Positions 1 to 7,843 of a DNA stretch of 64,000 nt are shown here, piece by piece; positions within the stretch are counted from its first letter, which is position 1, and each line of letters begins with the position of its first letter. Made by a program: the position numbers and the translations under genes. The notes below the pieces were generated by a model. The model saw only the letters and a program-made list of their open reading frames with translations. It ran no database searches and had not been told where the DNA came from. The stretch spans positions 1-64,000 of the forward strand of contig NZ_QFAY01000010.1 in assembly GCF_017884005.1 (NCBI RefSeq). Reading direction: 5' to 3'. The stretch comes from Streptococcus panodentis. Lineage in GTDB: Bacteria; Bacillota; Bacilli; Lactobacillales; Streptococcaceae.

Positions 1-124
1 CGGACTGTGAGAGCCTCGCGGGCTGGGAGTGAAAAGGTCTGGGAGACCTTTTCAGCCTGAGCTTAGAAACAAAAGAGCGAAGGGAACTAAATTTTTTCAA
101 AATTTAGTTCTGTCCCACCGCCTT
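1..124. repeat. Mosaic intergenic repeat, copy at window edge
   Basis: Non-coding stretch made of modules that recur elsewhere in the window. It has a block with GGGAGTGAAAAGGTCTGGGA, then CTTAGAAACAAAAGAG, then a near-palindrome built from AACTAAATTTT and AAAATTTAGTT, and ends in CTGTCCCACCGCC. The same order is seen at 34979-35095, and in reverse orientation at 19423-19530. The left end is cut by the window. Confidence 0.8.
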
Positions 125-134
125 GCTTTCTGTT

Positions 135-920
135 TTATTTTTTGAAACGGATCCCGAAATAAACCCCACAACCAACTATGATAATCAAGCCTATAGCAAG
201 TAGCGTAAAGCTGATTTCTGTACCTGTGAAAGGCAGAACTTTCTTCGCCTTCCCCTTATCTCCAGGTTTATCTTGATTTGATTTTTTCGGATTTGAATTA
301 TGTGTTTCTTTAGACGGATCTTTGTCTGGACCAGTCGGTTTCGTTTGATCAGTTACGACTAACTTCCCATCCTTGTATTCTACTGTATTTCCATTGGCAT
401 CTACGACTGTTACTGTGCCATCGAGATTCACTTGGAACACAATGTCAGTAACAGCTAAGTAACCAGTTGGGGCTGCAGCTTCATGGAAGGTATATACCCC
501 AGGAGCTAATTCAAGCTCGTGCGATGTATTTGCTTCTGAAGTCCATTTTGCTACAGGATTACCAGTTGCCTCTTTGCCTTGGAAAATTTGAATCTCTGCA
601 CCGGCAATCTCAGTACCGCCAAGGTTGACCTTACTGAAGGTCACCTTACGTGGGAGATCATCGTCCTTATCGGTTACTGTAACAGTCGAACCATTTGTCG
701 CGACCGTATTTGTTTCGCCCTTAGCGGCTTTCTCACCGACATTAATCACTTCCACTGTACCATCATGGTTGACTTGGAATGTGATGTCGGTTACTTTCAG
801 GTAGCCGGTCGGTGCAGCTTCCTCATGGAAGGTATAAGTACCTGGTGCCAAGTTGATGTCCTTAGACTTACCTGCTTCGGATGTCCAGCTTTCGACTGCT
901 TGGCCTTCTGTTGCTGTCAT
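135..920 (-). pseudogene. 5'-truncated LPXTG surface protein (Cna-B/SpaA repeats only)
   Basis: The 261 residues begin in the middle of a Cna-B-type repeat (TATEGQAVESWTSEAGKS) with no signal peptide. They run through one and a half repeats (FHEEAAPTGYL, KVTFSKVNLGG, FHEAAAPTGYL), a Lys/Pro/Asp-rich wall-spanning stretch, an LPFTG sorting motif, a hydrophobic helix and a basic tail. They are closely similar to the C-terminal half of the intact adhesin at 1900-4137. The reading frame opens immediately after the terminator of the methyltransferase gene, so the 5' part appears to have been lost by recombination. Without a signal peptide it cannot be exported, so it is probably a dead remnant or a silent repeat cassette. 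Using the ATG at 920 as a real start is unsupported: no good ribosome-binding site precedes it. Confidence 0.8.
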
Positions 921-926
921 TCCGAA

Positions 927-955
927 GCAAAAAAACCGGAAACACAGTCCGGTTC
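927..955 (-). terminator. Terminator after the methyltransferase gene
   Basis: Read on the minus strand: hairpin arms ACCGGA and TCCGGT, a short loop and a run of T. It lies directly after the stop of the gene at 959-1699 and directly abuts the truncated adhesin frame. Confidence 0.75.
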
Positions 956-958
956 TTA

Positions 959-1699
959 TTATTTCCTAAAGGTCAGGGCATAGAATTTGCCGCCCCAGAG
1001 GAACTTCATCTCCTTCTCCCTGACTCCGGCCGGCACAGCGGCCTCGATTTCCCTCAGATCAACCTCCGCATCCTTAAAGTAGTCCTTGCTGAAGTGGTTC
1101 TTTTTATACTGCTGATCTACATAATCTGCCGTCTCATCTGCAATCAGGATTTTGGTGCCGGGCTTGGCTACCCGCAGCATTTCCTGCATGGCCTTTTTCT
1201 TGTCGCTGAAGAAGTTGATTCCCCCGACGTGGTAAACGATGTCAAAGCTATTATCCGCAAAGGGCAGGTCCTCTGCACAGGCATTAAACAGATGCAGATG
1301 GGTCTTTTGGGACCAAGCCTTTTGGCATTTTTTCAGCATGCCCATGGAAATATCTGCTCCGACCAAGTCCAAGCTTTTCAGGTCGACTCCCTTGGGAAGA
1401 TAGCGCAGGTCAGAGCCTGTCCCGATAGATACGTAGAGGACAGATAAGCCATTTTGCCACTCAATCTCCTCCATCAGCTCTCTCCTCATCTGAGTCAGGC
1501 TATTGCCATAGACCAGACGGCCAAACCACCTCTCACCTATATCATACCAGCGGGATAGTTTGTTATACATGGTCATGTACTTGGCATTATCACCGGAGAG
1601 ATAGTCTGGATTCAGAGCCAGATAAATCTCTCCCTCTTTTTGGAAATCCTCTAATTTCAAGCCTGGTTTGAGTTTGTCTTGCAGTTTTGATTCTGTCAT
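959..1699 (-). CDS. Class I SAM-dependent methyltransferase
   Basis: 246-residue soluble protein with a Rossmann-type methyltransferase fold. The glycine-rich motif I is VLYVSIGTGSDL (around residue 88), followed by an acidic residue in LVGADIS and motif IV-like FDIVYHVGG (around residue 155), then a late LRVAKPGTKILIADET stretch. This pattern resembles UbiE/Methyltransf_11-type enzymes. The substrate cannot be told from sequence. It sits between an intact and a truncated Cna-B adhesin gene, with its own terminator on the 3' side, so it is probably a single-gene unit. The ATG at 1699 is preceded by a purine-rich GGAAAG. There is no obvious functional link with the adhesins. Confidence 0.75.
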   Translation of the reverse strand: MTESKLQDKLKPGLKLEDFQKEGEIYLALNPDYLSGDNAKYMTMYNKLSRWYDIGERWFGRLVYGNSLTQMRRELMEEIEWQNGLSVLYVSIGTGSDLRYLPKGVDLKSLDLVGADISMGMLKKCQKAWSQKTHLHLFNACAEDLPFADNSFDIVYHVGGINFFSDKKKAMQEMLRVAKPGTKILIADETADYVDQQYKKNHFSKDYFKDAEVDLREIEAAVPAGVREKEMKFLWGGKFYALTFRK

Positions 1700-1860
1700 A
1701 TGTCATCTTCCTTTCCTATTTGCTAACTATTATAGAAGATTCCGAGCTAAAAGCAAGAGCTTAGCGCTAAGTGGTCAAAAAGAATCAGCAAGCGGCAGAG
1801 AAAGCCCTGTGAGCTGCAGGCCTCTTTCGAAACATCTAGGGTACAGCAGGCCGGTCTGCA

Positions 1861-1893
1861 AAAAAACAAGCGCTAATATCTTAGCACTTGTTT
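1861..1893 (-). terminator. Terminator after the LPXTG adhesin gene
   Basis: On the minus strand: AACAAGTGCTAA, a four-base loop, TTAGCGCTTGTT, then T7. It starts seven bases after the stop codon of the adhesin gene. Confidence 0.85.
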
Positions 1894-1899
1894 CTGTGA

Positions 1900-4137
1900 T
1901 TATTTAGACAATCGCACCCTGCAGCAGAGACCGCCAAGTGCCAAAAGAACCAGACCTGCCATGACCAGAGTCAGGCTGTCCGCAGAGCCCGTCGCCGGGA
2001 GAACCTTTTTCGATTTCCCTTGTCCTCTGCTTGTTTGGTCAGGGTCACCCGCTTGATCTGAACTGCCAGAGTTGCCAGGGTCATTCTGGCTGCCGGAATG
2101 ATTGCCGTCTCCAGAGTTGTTCTTGTCGTCGGACGGATCCGATTTGTCAGAGTCGGGGTTCAGCTGGTCGGTAATAACCAGCTTGCCGTCCTTGTATTCC
2201 ACAGCATTGCTGTTGGCATCCAGAACGGTCACTGTACCGTCGGCATTGACTTGGAAGGTAATATCCGTCACAGCAAGGTAGCCGGTCGGAGCTGCTTCCT
2301 CATGGAGAGTATAGATGCCCGGCGCCAAGTCAATCTCATGAGATTGGCCGGCTTCCGAAGTCCATGCCTCAGCAGGAGTTCCGGCTGCCTCCTTGCCTTT
2401 GAAGATTTGAATCTGCGCTCCGGCAATTTCCTCACCGCCGACATTGACCTTGCTGAAAGTCACCTTGCGCGGCAAATCATCATCCTTATCAGTAACGGTC
2501 AATGTTGAGCCGGCAGCGACAGCTTGATTGCTTTCGCCCTTGGCATCTTTTTCCCCGATATTGCTCACCGTCACTGTACCGTCAGCCTTGACCTCAAAGG
2601 TAATATCTGTCACTTTCAGGTAGCCGGTCGGAGCTGCTTCCTCGTGGAAAGTGTAGGTTCCGGCTTCCAGCTCCAGCTCTTTGCTGGCATTTGCTTCCGA
2701 CGTCCAGCTGGCAACTGCTGTGCCCTCTGCCGTGCTCCCCTTGAAAATCTGAATCTGCGCTCCGGCAATCTCCTGCCCGCCCAGATTGGTTTTGCTGAAA
2801 GCAACCTTCTGAGCAGTCTGTGCCTTTTTATTGACAACATTGACCGCAACAAGGCTGCTGTCGCCAGAGTCACCAGATGCCGGACTGCCGACTGTCAGCG
2901 TCTTGCCAAAGTCGCCAGCACCAATGGTAATATCCTCTGTCAGTTTGTCATAGCCCGCTGGGGCAGTTGTTTCGCGAAGCAGATAAGTGTCGCGCAGCAA
3001 ATTGCCGACCTCTGCCTTGCCGTCTGCATCTGTCGTGATAGTGCCGACGACTTTATTAGTGGACTTGCGGATAACCTCAAAGACCGCACCGTTCAGCGGA
3101 GCATTGGACTCATCAGTCTTCTGCACGGCGATTTTAAAGGTATAGCCTTCTGAAGTACCGCCGGCAATTTGATAGGAATAGTCATTGGCAACAGTGACAG
3201 ATTGGGTATCATTGTAGTTCAAAGTTGCGCTGTTGCTGACCTTCTCCCCATCGACAAGATCATAGTCAGCTTTGGCCTTATAGTCAATGAGATAGCCGAC
3301 CTTGTTCAAGTCGCCAAAATCAACAGTAAAGCCTTCACCGTCGCCCGTAACAGCGATATTAGACTGGAAGTCTGCAGTCACATCTTCCGTACTGTCACGC
3401 GCCCAGTCGCCGTTATTCCAGCGCCAGTCAATCTTATAGACCTTGATAGAGTCTTTCTCGATCTTGATACTGGAATCTGCCAGCTGGTCCGTCACCGATA
3501 CATCGTTGTATTGATCCATATTGCGGTTAACGGCAATGTTGTAGTGAATTTCATTTTTGGCATCTTCACTGGCCTGATAGCCGCTTTTCTCGATCTTAGA
3601 GTCATACTGCTTGGGCGGGCCGTTGTAGTGGACCGTACCGGGGGTAAAGGTATTGCTGCCCACGCGGACAGTAATTGGAATATCTTTTTCTTCTGTGACA
3701 ACCTCGTGGTCAATACGCACATAGAAGAAGAATTCTCCGCGAACCCCAGATTTTTGCTCTACATAGTCCGTATAGGTCAATGTAATGGTTTTTGAAGCAT
3801 TATCCAGAACTCCGTTTGCAACAACCTGTCCATCTTCATCTTTAAGCTCGATATTTGACGAATTGCTGAAAGCTAACTCCGTCGGCAGGGAGACTGTCGT
3901 CGTATCTCCAGCATGCAGCTGATTGTCCGGCAGGACAAACTGAGCATTGATACGGAAGGCTTCCCAAATATCTATCCCTTGGGTCAAGTCAGTACCAGAG
4001 CTGTTTTTAATGTCCATCTTAGTGATGACATTGTCAAATTCCGCTGCCTGGGCCTTCATCGCATGGGACAAAGACGGCAGAAAAATACCGAGACAAAGAA
4101 TGATAACCTGAAACCATGCTTTGAATTTCTTGTTCAT
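1900..4137 (-). CDS. LPXTG-anchored Cna-type adhesin with Cna-B repeats
   Basis: 745-residue wall-anchored protein. A signal peptide (basic start, long hydrophobic run, cleavage near AQA) is followed by an N-terminal region of about 300 residues resembling the Ig-like ligand-binding N1/N2 domains of Cna-family adhesins, including TYTDYVEQKSGVRG. Next is one SpaA/Cna-B domain (ETTAPAGYDKL near residue 390). Two longer Cna-B repeats follow, each with a K-containing FSKxNxGG strand and an HEEAAPTGYL strand, typical of domains with intramolecular Lys-Asn isopeptide bonds. A Ser/Asp/Gly-rich wall region leads to LPATG, a hydrophobic helix and a charged tail, so sortase A should attach it. The ligand is unknown; collagen binding is only a family precedent. 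The truncated gene at 135-920 shares its repeats. Confidence 0.88.
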   Translation of the reverse strand: MNKKFKAWFQVIILCLGIFLPSLSHAMKAQAAEFDNVITKMDIKNSSGTDLTQGIDIWEAFRINAQFVLPDNQLHAGDTTTVSLPTELAFSNSSNIELKDEDGQVVANGVLDNASKTITLTYTDYVEQKSGVRGEFFFYVRIDHEVVTEEKDIPITVRVGSNTFTPGTVHYNGPPKQYDSKIEKSGYQASEDAKNEIHYNIAVNRNMDQYNDVSVTDQLADSSIKIEKDSIKVYKIDWRWNNGDWARDSTEDVTADFQSNIAVTGDGEGFTVDFGDLNKVGYLIDYKAKADYDLVDGEKVSNSATLNYNDTQSVTVANDYSYQIAGGTSEGYTFKIAVQKTDESNAPLNGAVFEVIRKSTNKVVGTITTDADGKAEVGNLLRDTYLLRETTAPAGYDKLTEDITIGAGDFGKTLTVGSPASGDSGDSSLVAVNVVNKKAQTAQKVAFSKTNLGGQEIAGAQIQIFKGSTAEGTAVASWTSEANASKELELEAGTYTFHEEAAPTGYLKVTDITFEVKADGTVTVSNIGEKDAKGESNQAVAAGSTLTVTDKDDDLPRKVTFSKVNVGGEEIAGAQIQIFKGKEAAGTPAEAWTSEAGQSHEIDLAPGIYTLHEEAAPTGYLAVTDITFQVNADGTVTVLDANSNAVEYKDGKLVITDQLNPDSDKSDPSDDKNNSGDGNHSGSQNDPGNSGSSDQAGDPDQTSRGQGKSKKVLPATGSADSLTLVMAGLVLLALGGLCCRVRLSK

Positions 4138-4682
4138 ACAAACTTCCTTTCATAAAATGCAAGACATCTGGAAAAGCAGAAAAGCTGATTAGGAGGCAGC
4201 CGCTCCCCCAGATTCACCTTTTCAGACCCTTCCGTCCGAACTTCGTAAAATAAAAGTATAAGGTGTTATTGCAATCCGGATGGGCAGGTTCAATTATGCC
4301 ACTGTCTCCTGTATGCAGACGCTCCAGATACAATACTATTCCATTTTACCATACGCCATCTGATATGCCAATTTAAAAGCTTAAACTTTTCTAAACCCTC
4401 TTCAAACCGCGTCAGCGTTGCCTTTCCGTACGCCAGTACTGTCTGTGGCTCGCTGCCTCGTACTAAAAGCAAACTAAAAGACTATATCAAAGATTGTCCC
4501 CTTTGCAGATGAGGACACAGCCTTTATTGGTAGCCGTCCCGCTCTCTTAGCCATCAGCTGCCGCGTTACGAATTTTTTATCGAAAAAAAAGCAAGGCTGA
4601 AACACTTTGGTCCCATCCTCGCTTTCTTCGATTTTCAAATGCATAACAACGGTTGGCCTTGCTGCTCAAAGATCCTCTAACA
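4138..4682. other. Intergenic region with adhesin promoter and degraded repeats
   Basis: The 3' end carries the adhesin ribosome-binding region (GAAAGGAAGTTTG before the ATG). From about 4386 to 4485 there are modules shared with other gaps: CCTCTTCAAACCGCGTCAGCG, CCTTTCCGTACGCCAGTAC (also at 25771) and ACTAAAAGCAAACTAAAAGA (also at 33908 and 40336). A weak copy of the GAGGACACAGCC block lies near 4508. No gene is supported; short frames here lack ribosome-binding sites. Confidence 0.6.
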
Positions 4683-5027
4683 TTAAAGCTCGGCCAAAAA
4701 GGCCTGCACTGCTTTGACATCGTCCAAGCTGCCGCCCCGATCAATATCGCGGATATGCTTGAGACCGTATTTTTCAATGATCAACGGCGTCGCCCCGCAG
4801 TAAGTCCGGCCGTGTTTAACCGAGTCACCGTTGTTGACAAAGCCCTTAATCAGGCCCGGATGCTTCTTGATGAAGCGCTTGGTTGACCAGGGAATTTTCC
4901 CCGCCCCCGCGTTTCGTGTGATTAAAATGCAGGGCTCATCCAGCCGCTCTTTAACCGACTGGGCCGGATAACCCAGCGACTCTGCAAAGCGCTTGCCGAC
5001 ACCTGTATGAGAATCATAAACAATCAT
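4683..5027 (-). CDS. NrdI-like flavodoxin
   Basis: About 115 residues of the NrdI family, the small FMN flavoproteins that supply oxidant to assemble the manganese cofactor of class Ib ribonucleotide reductase. The phosphate-binding loop is SHTGVGKRF near residue 6, and CILITRNAGAGKIPWSTKRF and NNGDSVKHGRTYCGA follow as in the family. The start was set at the ATG at 5027 because GGAG lies six bases upstream; a GTG at 5039 and an ATG at 5030 are alternatives. It directly follows a small membrane protein gene (stop at 5040) and probably shares its TetR-type operator at 5413-5440. No nrdE/F/H is nearby, so it is an orphan. A second copy lies at 15985-16365. Confidence 0.8.
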   Translation of the reverse strand: MIVYDSHTGVGKRFAESLGYPAQSVKERLDEPCILITRNAGAGKIPWSTKRFIKKHPGLIKGFVNNGDSVKHGRTYCGATPLIIEKYGLKHIRDIDRGGSLDDVKAVQAFLAEL

Positions 5028-5039
5028 CATCTGCTCCAC

Positions 5040-5390
5040 CTACTTTCTTAGAAAAATGGTCGCCAGCCAGGCTGCCAGACCCAGAACCACGACATCAGCA
5101 ATTAGCTTCATCATCAGCTCAAAATCATCTGGCATGCTGTGAATATAAAGGAGACCCGCTAAGGCTGCTAAAGCCAGTACAGTCAGCTTGGCCGCTGCCG
5201 GCAGACCCGGAATCAGACCTGCACCAATCAAGGCAACAGTCAGACCGCCCACCAGAAAGGACTGAAAATCCAGGCTCAGCCCAAACCCATAGCTCACTCC
5301 GCCATAGCCAATAATCAAAAGACCAATCACCAGCAGACAGATGCCTAAAATTGCCATTCCGCTCATAGCAAATCCTTCTTCTTTGTTCAT
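5040..5390 (-). CDS. Small integral membrane protein
   Basis: 116 residues with about four hydrophobic segments separated by short loops (AILGICLLVIGLLIIGYGG, LVGGLTVALIGAGLI, LTVLALAALAGLLYI, LIADVVVLGLAAWLATI). Not recognised as a named family. It is the first gene after a TetR-type operator (5413-5440) and is followed without a gap by the NrdI-like gene, so the two probably form an operon repressed by the TetR protein encoded at 5874-6440. The start ATG at 5390 has GAGG upstream; an internal ATG at 5366 is an alternative. Confidence 0.7.
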   Translation of the reverse strand: MNKEEGFAMSGMAILGICLLVIGLLIIGYGGVSYGFGLSLDFQSFLVGGLTVALIGAGLIPGLPAAAKLTVLALAALAGLLYIHSMPDDFELMMKLIADVVVLGLAAWLATIFLRK

Positions 5391-5412
5391 TCTGTTTCCT
5401 CACTCTCTTTTT

Positions 5413-5440
5413 TGAATGAATAATTCTCTCAATTCATTCA
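5413..5440. promoter_or_regulatory. TetR-type operator, copy 1
   Basis: Perfect inverted repeat TGAATGAAT-N10-ATTCATTCA, 23 bases upstream of the start codon of the small membrane protein gene. The same 28-bp layout occurs at 6467-6494 in the tetR promoter and at 5819-5846. Confidence 0.8.
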
Positions 5441-5818
5441 TATCTATTTAAATAGAAAAGCCGTCTCATCCCAGCAGCAGGCCTCATCTCATAGTCCTCA
5501 CCTCCTTGATTGAATGAATCACCCCAAAGTTCATCCGCATGTATAGTCTTTTCGTTTGCTTTTAGCAGTGGCGGTGGATGGCGCTTCCGTGAGGAAGTCT
5601 CAAAAGTAGAGCTGATGCAAGCTTCGCTTGCCTTATCCCCAACCCCTCCCAGTCCCCCGGACTGTTTTGACACAAACTGCGTTTGTTTTATCCCCAACCT
5701 CTCCCAGTCTGGGAATGAAAAGGTTTGGGGAACCTTTTCAGCCTGAGCATAGAAACAAAAGAGTGAAGGGAGTCTGTCTCAGCCTCTTCTGTCCCACCGC
5801 CAATCACTTCCACGGAAA
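5441..5818. other. Intergenic region: degenerate operator, short frame, mosaic repeat
   Basis: Contains a degenerate operator copy (TGAATGAAT at 5511-5519, partner only partly conserved to 5537). On the minus strand AAGGAGG at 5507-5501 is followed by an ATG at 5492 that stops after two codons and by an ATG at 5487 that opens a 17-codon frame ending near 5434. From about 5625 to 5813 there is a mosaic repeat (CTCCCAGTC, GAAAAGGTTTGGGGAACC, GAAACAAAAGAGTGAAGGGA, CTGTCCCACCGCC). The layout suggests a lost gene under TetR control, replaced by repeat sequence. Confidence 0.55.
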
Positions 5819-5846
5819 TGAATGAACATTTTAATCCATTCATTCA
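5819..5846. promoter_or_regulatory. TetR-type operator, copy 2
   Basis: Inverted repeat TGAATGAAC-N10-ATTCATTCA, one mismatch from the other copies, with the same 10-base spacer. It lies just downstream of the tetR stop codon, with no obvious promoter core next to it. Confidence 0.7.
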
Positions 5847-5873
5847 TCTCAACCCCAAGAAAAGGAAGGTTCA

Positions 5874-6440
5874 TTATTTTGAAAAAATTCCCTTCACAAA
5901 GTATTTTACCAAGGTTTCGATACTGTTAAAATAGCCTGGAAATTCCTGCTCGGTCACATGCATGTCGATGTAATAAATCAAGTCATAGACCTTCATAATT
6001 TCAGCAGTTTTTTCCTTTGAAAAGCCTTCTTCCTGCAGACGCTGGCTGAAAGTCTGAATCAGAAAGCGATGAAAGGCATTGGCGGCTCGGCCTTCTTCCT
6101 GACGATAGTAATCATGCAGAAGCTGAGAAATGCCCGGCTTGTTCCACTCAGCCAGAATTTTATTGGGCGAAATCAACTCAAAAGTCACTGCAAAGAGCTG
6201 TTCAACAACCGCTTCAGGCTTGTCCTGCCAATCCACACGTCGCATGGTTTCTTCACGTATACGGCTGTTCTCCGCCACATAAACATCCAGAAAAACAGCT
6301 TCTTTGGACTCATAATACTTATAAAAGGATCCTACAGCCATATGGCTTCTTTTAGCTATATCAGAAATCCCAGCGGCCTTGTAGCCTTTTTCGGCGAAGA
6401 CTTCCCTCGCTGCAGCCAGCAATTCTGCCTTTTTCTCCAT
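5874..6440 (-). CDS. TetR/AcrR-family transcriptional repressor
   Basis: 188 residues. The N-terminal 50 residues form a TetR helix-turn-helix (AAREVFAEKGYKAAGISDIAKRSHMAVGSFYKYYESKEAVF). The remainder is the helical ligand/dimer domain, too divergent to predict an inducer. The gene promoter reads TTGACA-N16-TATAAT at 6523-6496, and the operator at 6467-6494 lies directly after the -10, which implies autorepression. The same operator stands upstream of the membrane protein/NrdI pair, the likely target. The palindrome could also affect the plus-strand gene starting at 6597, whose promoter overlaps this region. Confidence 0.88.
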   Translation of the reverse strand: MEKKAELLAAAREVFAEKGYKAAGISDIAKRSHMAVGSFYKYYESKEAVFLDVYVAENSRIREETMRRVDWQDKPEAVVEQLFAVTFELISPNKILAEWNKPGISQLLHDYYRQEEGRAANAFHRFLIQTFSQRLQEEGFSKEKTAEIMKVYDLIYYIDMHVTEQEFPGYFNSIETLVKYFVKGIFSK

Positions 6441-6466
6441 CTCCTCTGCCCTGCTTTCTGATTATT

Positions 6467-6523
6467 TGAATGAATCATTTTTTCTATTCATTCATATTAT
6501 AACACCCTATTTACATTTGTCAA
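6467..6523 (-). promoter_or_regulatory. tetR promoter with TetR operator, copy 3
   Basis: Minus-strand promoter TTGACA (6523-6518), 16-base spacer, TATAAT (6501-6496). It is followed at once by the perfect operator TGAATGAAT-N10-ATTCATTCA (6467-6494), which would cover the transcription start. Confidence 0.8.
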
Positions 6524-6596
6524 GCAATTATGTTATACTAGAGTCGTTAGGGTACTTTGAATTTCAAAGAATCCAGATTAAATTGGAGGTTTACTC

Positions 6597-7544
6597 ATGC
6601 TTAAAGAACAACGCAACAAGGGAATGGTTGCTCTGGTGATTGTCGCTGCACTCTTTCTCATTCCAGCAGTTATTTTCGGCTACATGCTTTACAGCGAGGC
6701 CAATCCTAAGACTGCCTATGCCGGAGACAGCACCAAGACCAGTGATGAAACGGTTTATGTTGATGTTTACAACATTTCCGAGCAGCCTGTTATTGATGTT
6801 GATGACAATACGGAGGTTTGGCTGATTCAGTACAAGGATGGCTATTCCGCTCTCCAAGCCAAAAAGAATGACTCACAAGTCGCAGACATTGTCCAAAAGG
6901 CCCAAAAGGGGGAATTAGCTGACAAACCCGTCCGCGTGATCGGCCAATATATCAGTTCAAACTCCAAAACAAAGGACAGAATCAGCAATTACAGCAGCCT
7001 CATCCGCAGCGTAGGCGCTGAATTTGACGGAGTGTCAAACTATTTAGCTACGGATACCTATGTTTCCATTTCCCGCTACCAAGCCAGCAGTTTTGAGCAT
7101 ACCTGGATGCTGCTCTTCATGGTCGGAATCAGTATTTTATTTATCATTTTGGGGATTATCGGCCGCAGGAAGAACATTCAGGCCTACGATGAAATCTATG
7201 CAGTCTATCCGGAAGCCAAGGACAACCTCAATATTCTGCTGGAAAATGCCAGCTACCATGATGAGGTGCTGAAGATTATCATCTACAAGCACCATTTGAT
7301 TAGCTATTACAATGGCTTTAAGGCAGTTGATCTGAATGACGTGGTCCATCTCTACCACCATATCATAACCATGCGCCGCAGCTTTGTTGTCTCAAACAGA
7401 AATTCAACCCTGATTGCTATCCGTTCCAATAACAAGAAATACCAAATGCCTATCAAAAACATTGGCAAAACAACAGATACCAAACTCCAGTCAACCTTTG
7501 ACTACCTCTACAACCACTTCCCGCACATCAGACTGGGATTCTAG
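6597..7544 (+). CDS. Two-helix membrane protein of unknown function
   Basis: 315 residues: a first membrane helix at about 10-32, an extracellular domain of some 130 residues, a second helix at about 166-188, then a cytoplasmic domain of about 125 residues. The last domain contains a repeated hydrophobic pattern (VLKIIIYKHHLISYYNGFKAVDLNDVVHLYHH) that looks like a PH/GRAM-type or YcxB-like sheet, but this is only a guess. The start ATG at 6597 has TTGGAGG seven bases upstream. A 15-base palindrome CTTTGAATTTCAAAG at 6555-6569 lies between the promoter and the RBS. A strong terminator follows. The family is not recognised. Confidence 0.7.
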   Translation: MLKEQRNKGMVALVIVAALFLIPAVIFGYMLYSEANPKTAYAGDSTKTSDETVYVDVYNISEQPVIDVDDNTEVWLIQYKDGYSALQAKKNDSQVADIVQKAQKGELADKPVRVIGQYISSNSKTKDRISNYSSLIRSVGAEFDGVSNYLATDTYVSISRYQASSFEHTWMLLFMVGISILFIILGIIGRRKNIQAYDEIYAVYPEAKDNLNILLENASYHDEVLKIIIYKHHLISYYNGFKAVDLNDVVHLYHHIITMRRSFVVSNRNSTLIAIRSNNKKYQMPIKNIGKTTDTKLQSTFDYLYNHFPHIRLGF

Positions 7545-7585
7545 TCTAAAAATTTCTGTCCTGTAAATACAGATTCTAACTGCAT

Positions 7586-7617
7586 CCCCCTGAGCATGAC
7601 TCAGGGGGCTATTTTTA
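7586..7617 (+). terminator. Terminator
   Basis: CCCCCTGAG, five-base loop, CTCAGGGGG, then CTATTTTTAT; it follows the gene at 6597-7544. The next 220 bases to 7843 hold nothing recognisable. Confidence 0.9.
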
Positions 7618-7843
7618 TATATGCGCGGCGGAATCTTGATATCACCCTAATCTTCAAGAGTTTGGCAGATACAGATTCGCTTTCCTTCCAGATTGAGATA
7701 TACCAATAAAAAATAGATTTTTTTCATTCCCTTCTCTTTTCTCAATCCTTAACAGCAAATGCAATGCTTCTGAAAATCATTTTACAAAAGATTCTAAACA
7801 TAGGCAGCTTCCTCTCTGTCTCTTGTTTCCTTTTATGGTCTTA

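Noticed and set aside
4290..4472. 60-codon minus-strand frame in the adhesin upstream region
   Set aside because: It consists of repeat fragments found in other gaps, with no RBS.
5434..5697. 87-codon minus-strand frame
   Set aside because: It covers repeat modules and operator sequence, has no RBS at its start and no recognisable protein features. Only the short internal frame after AAGGAGG is noted.
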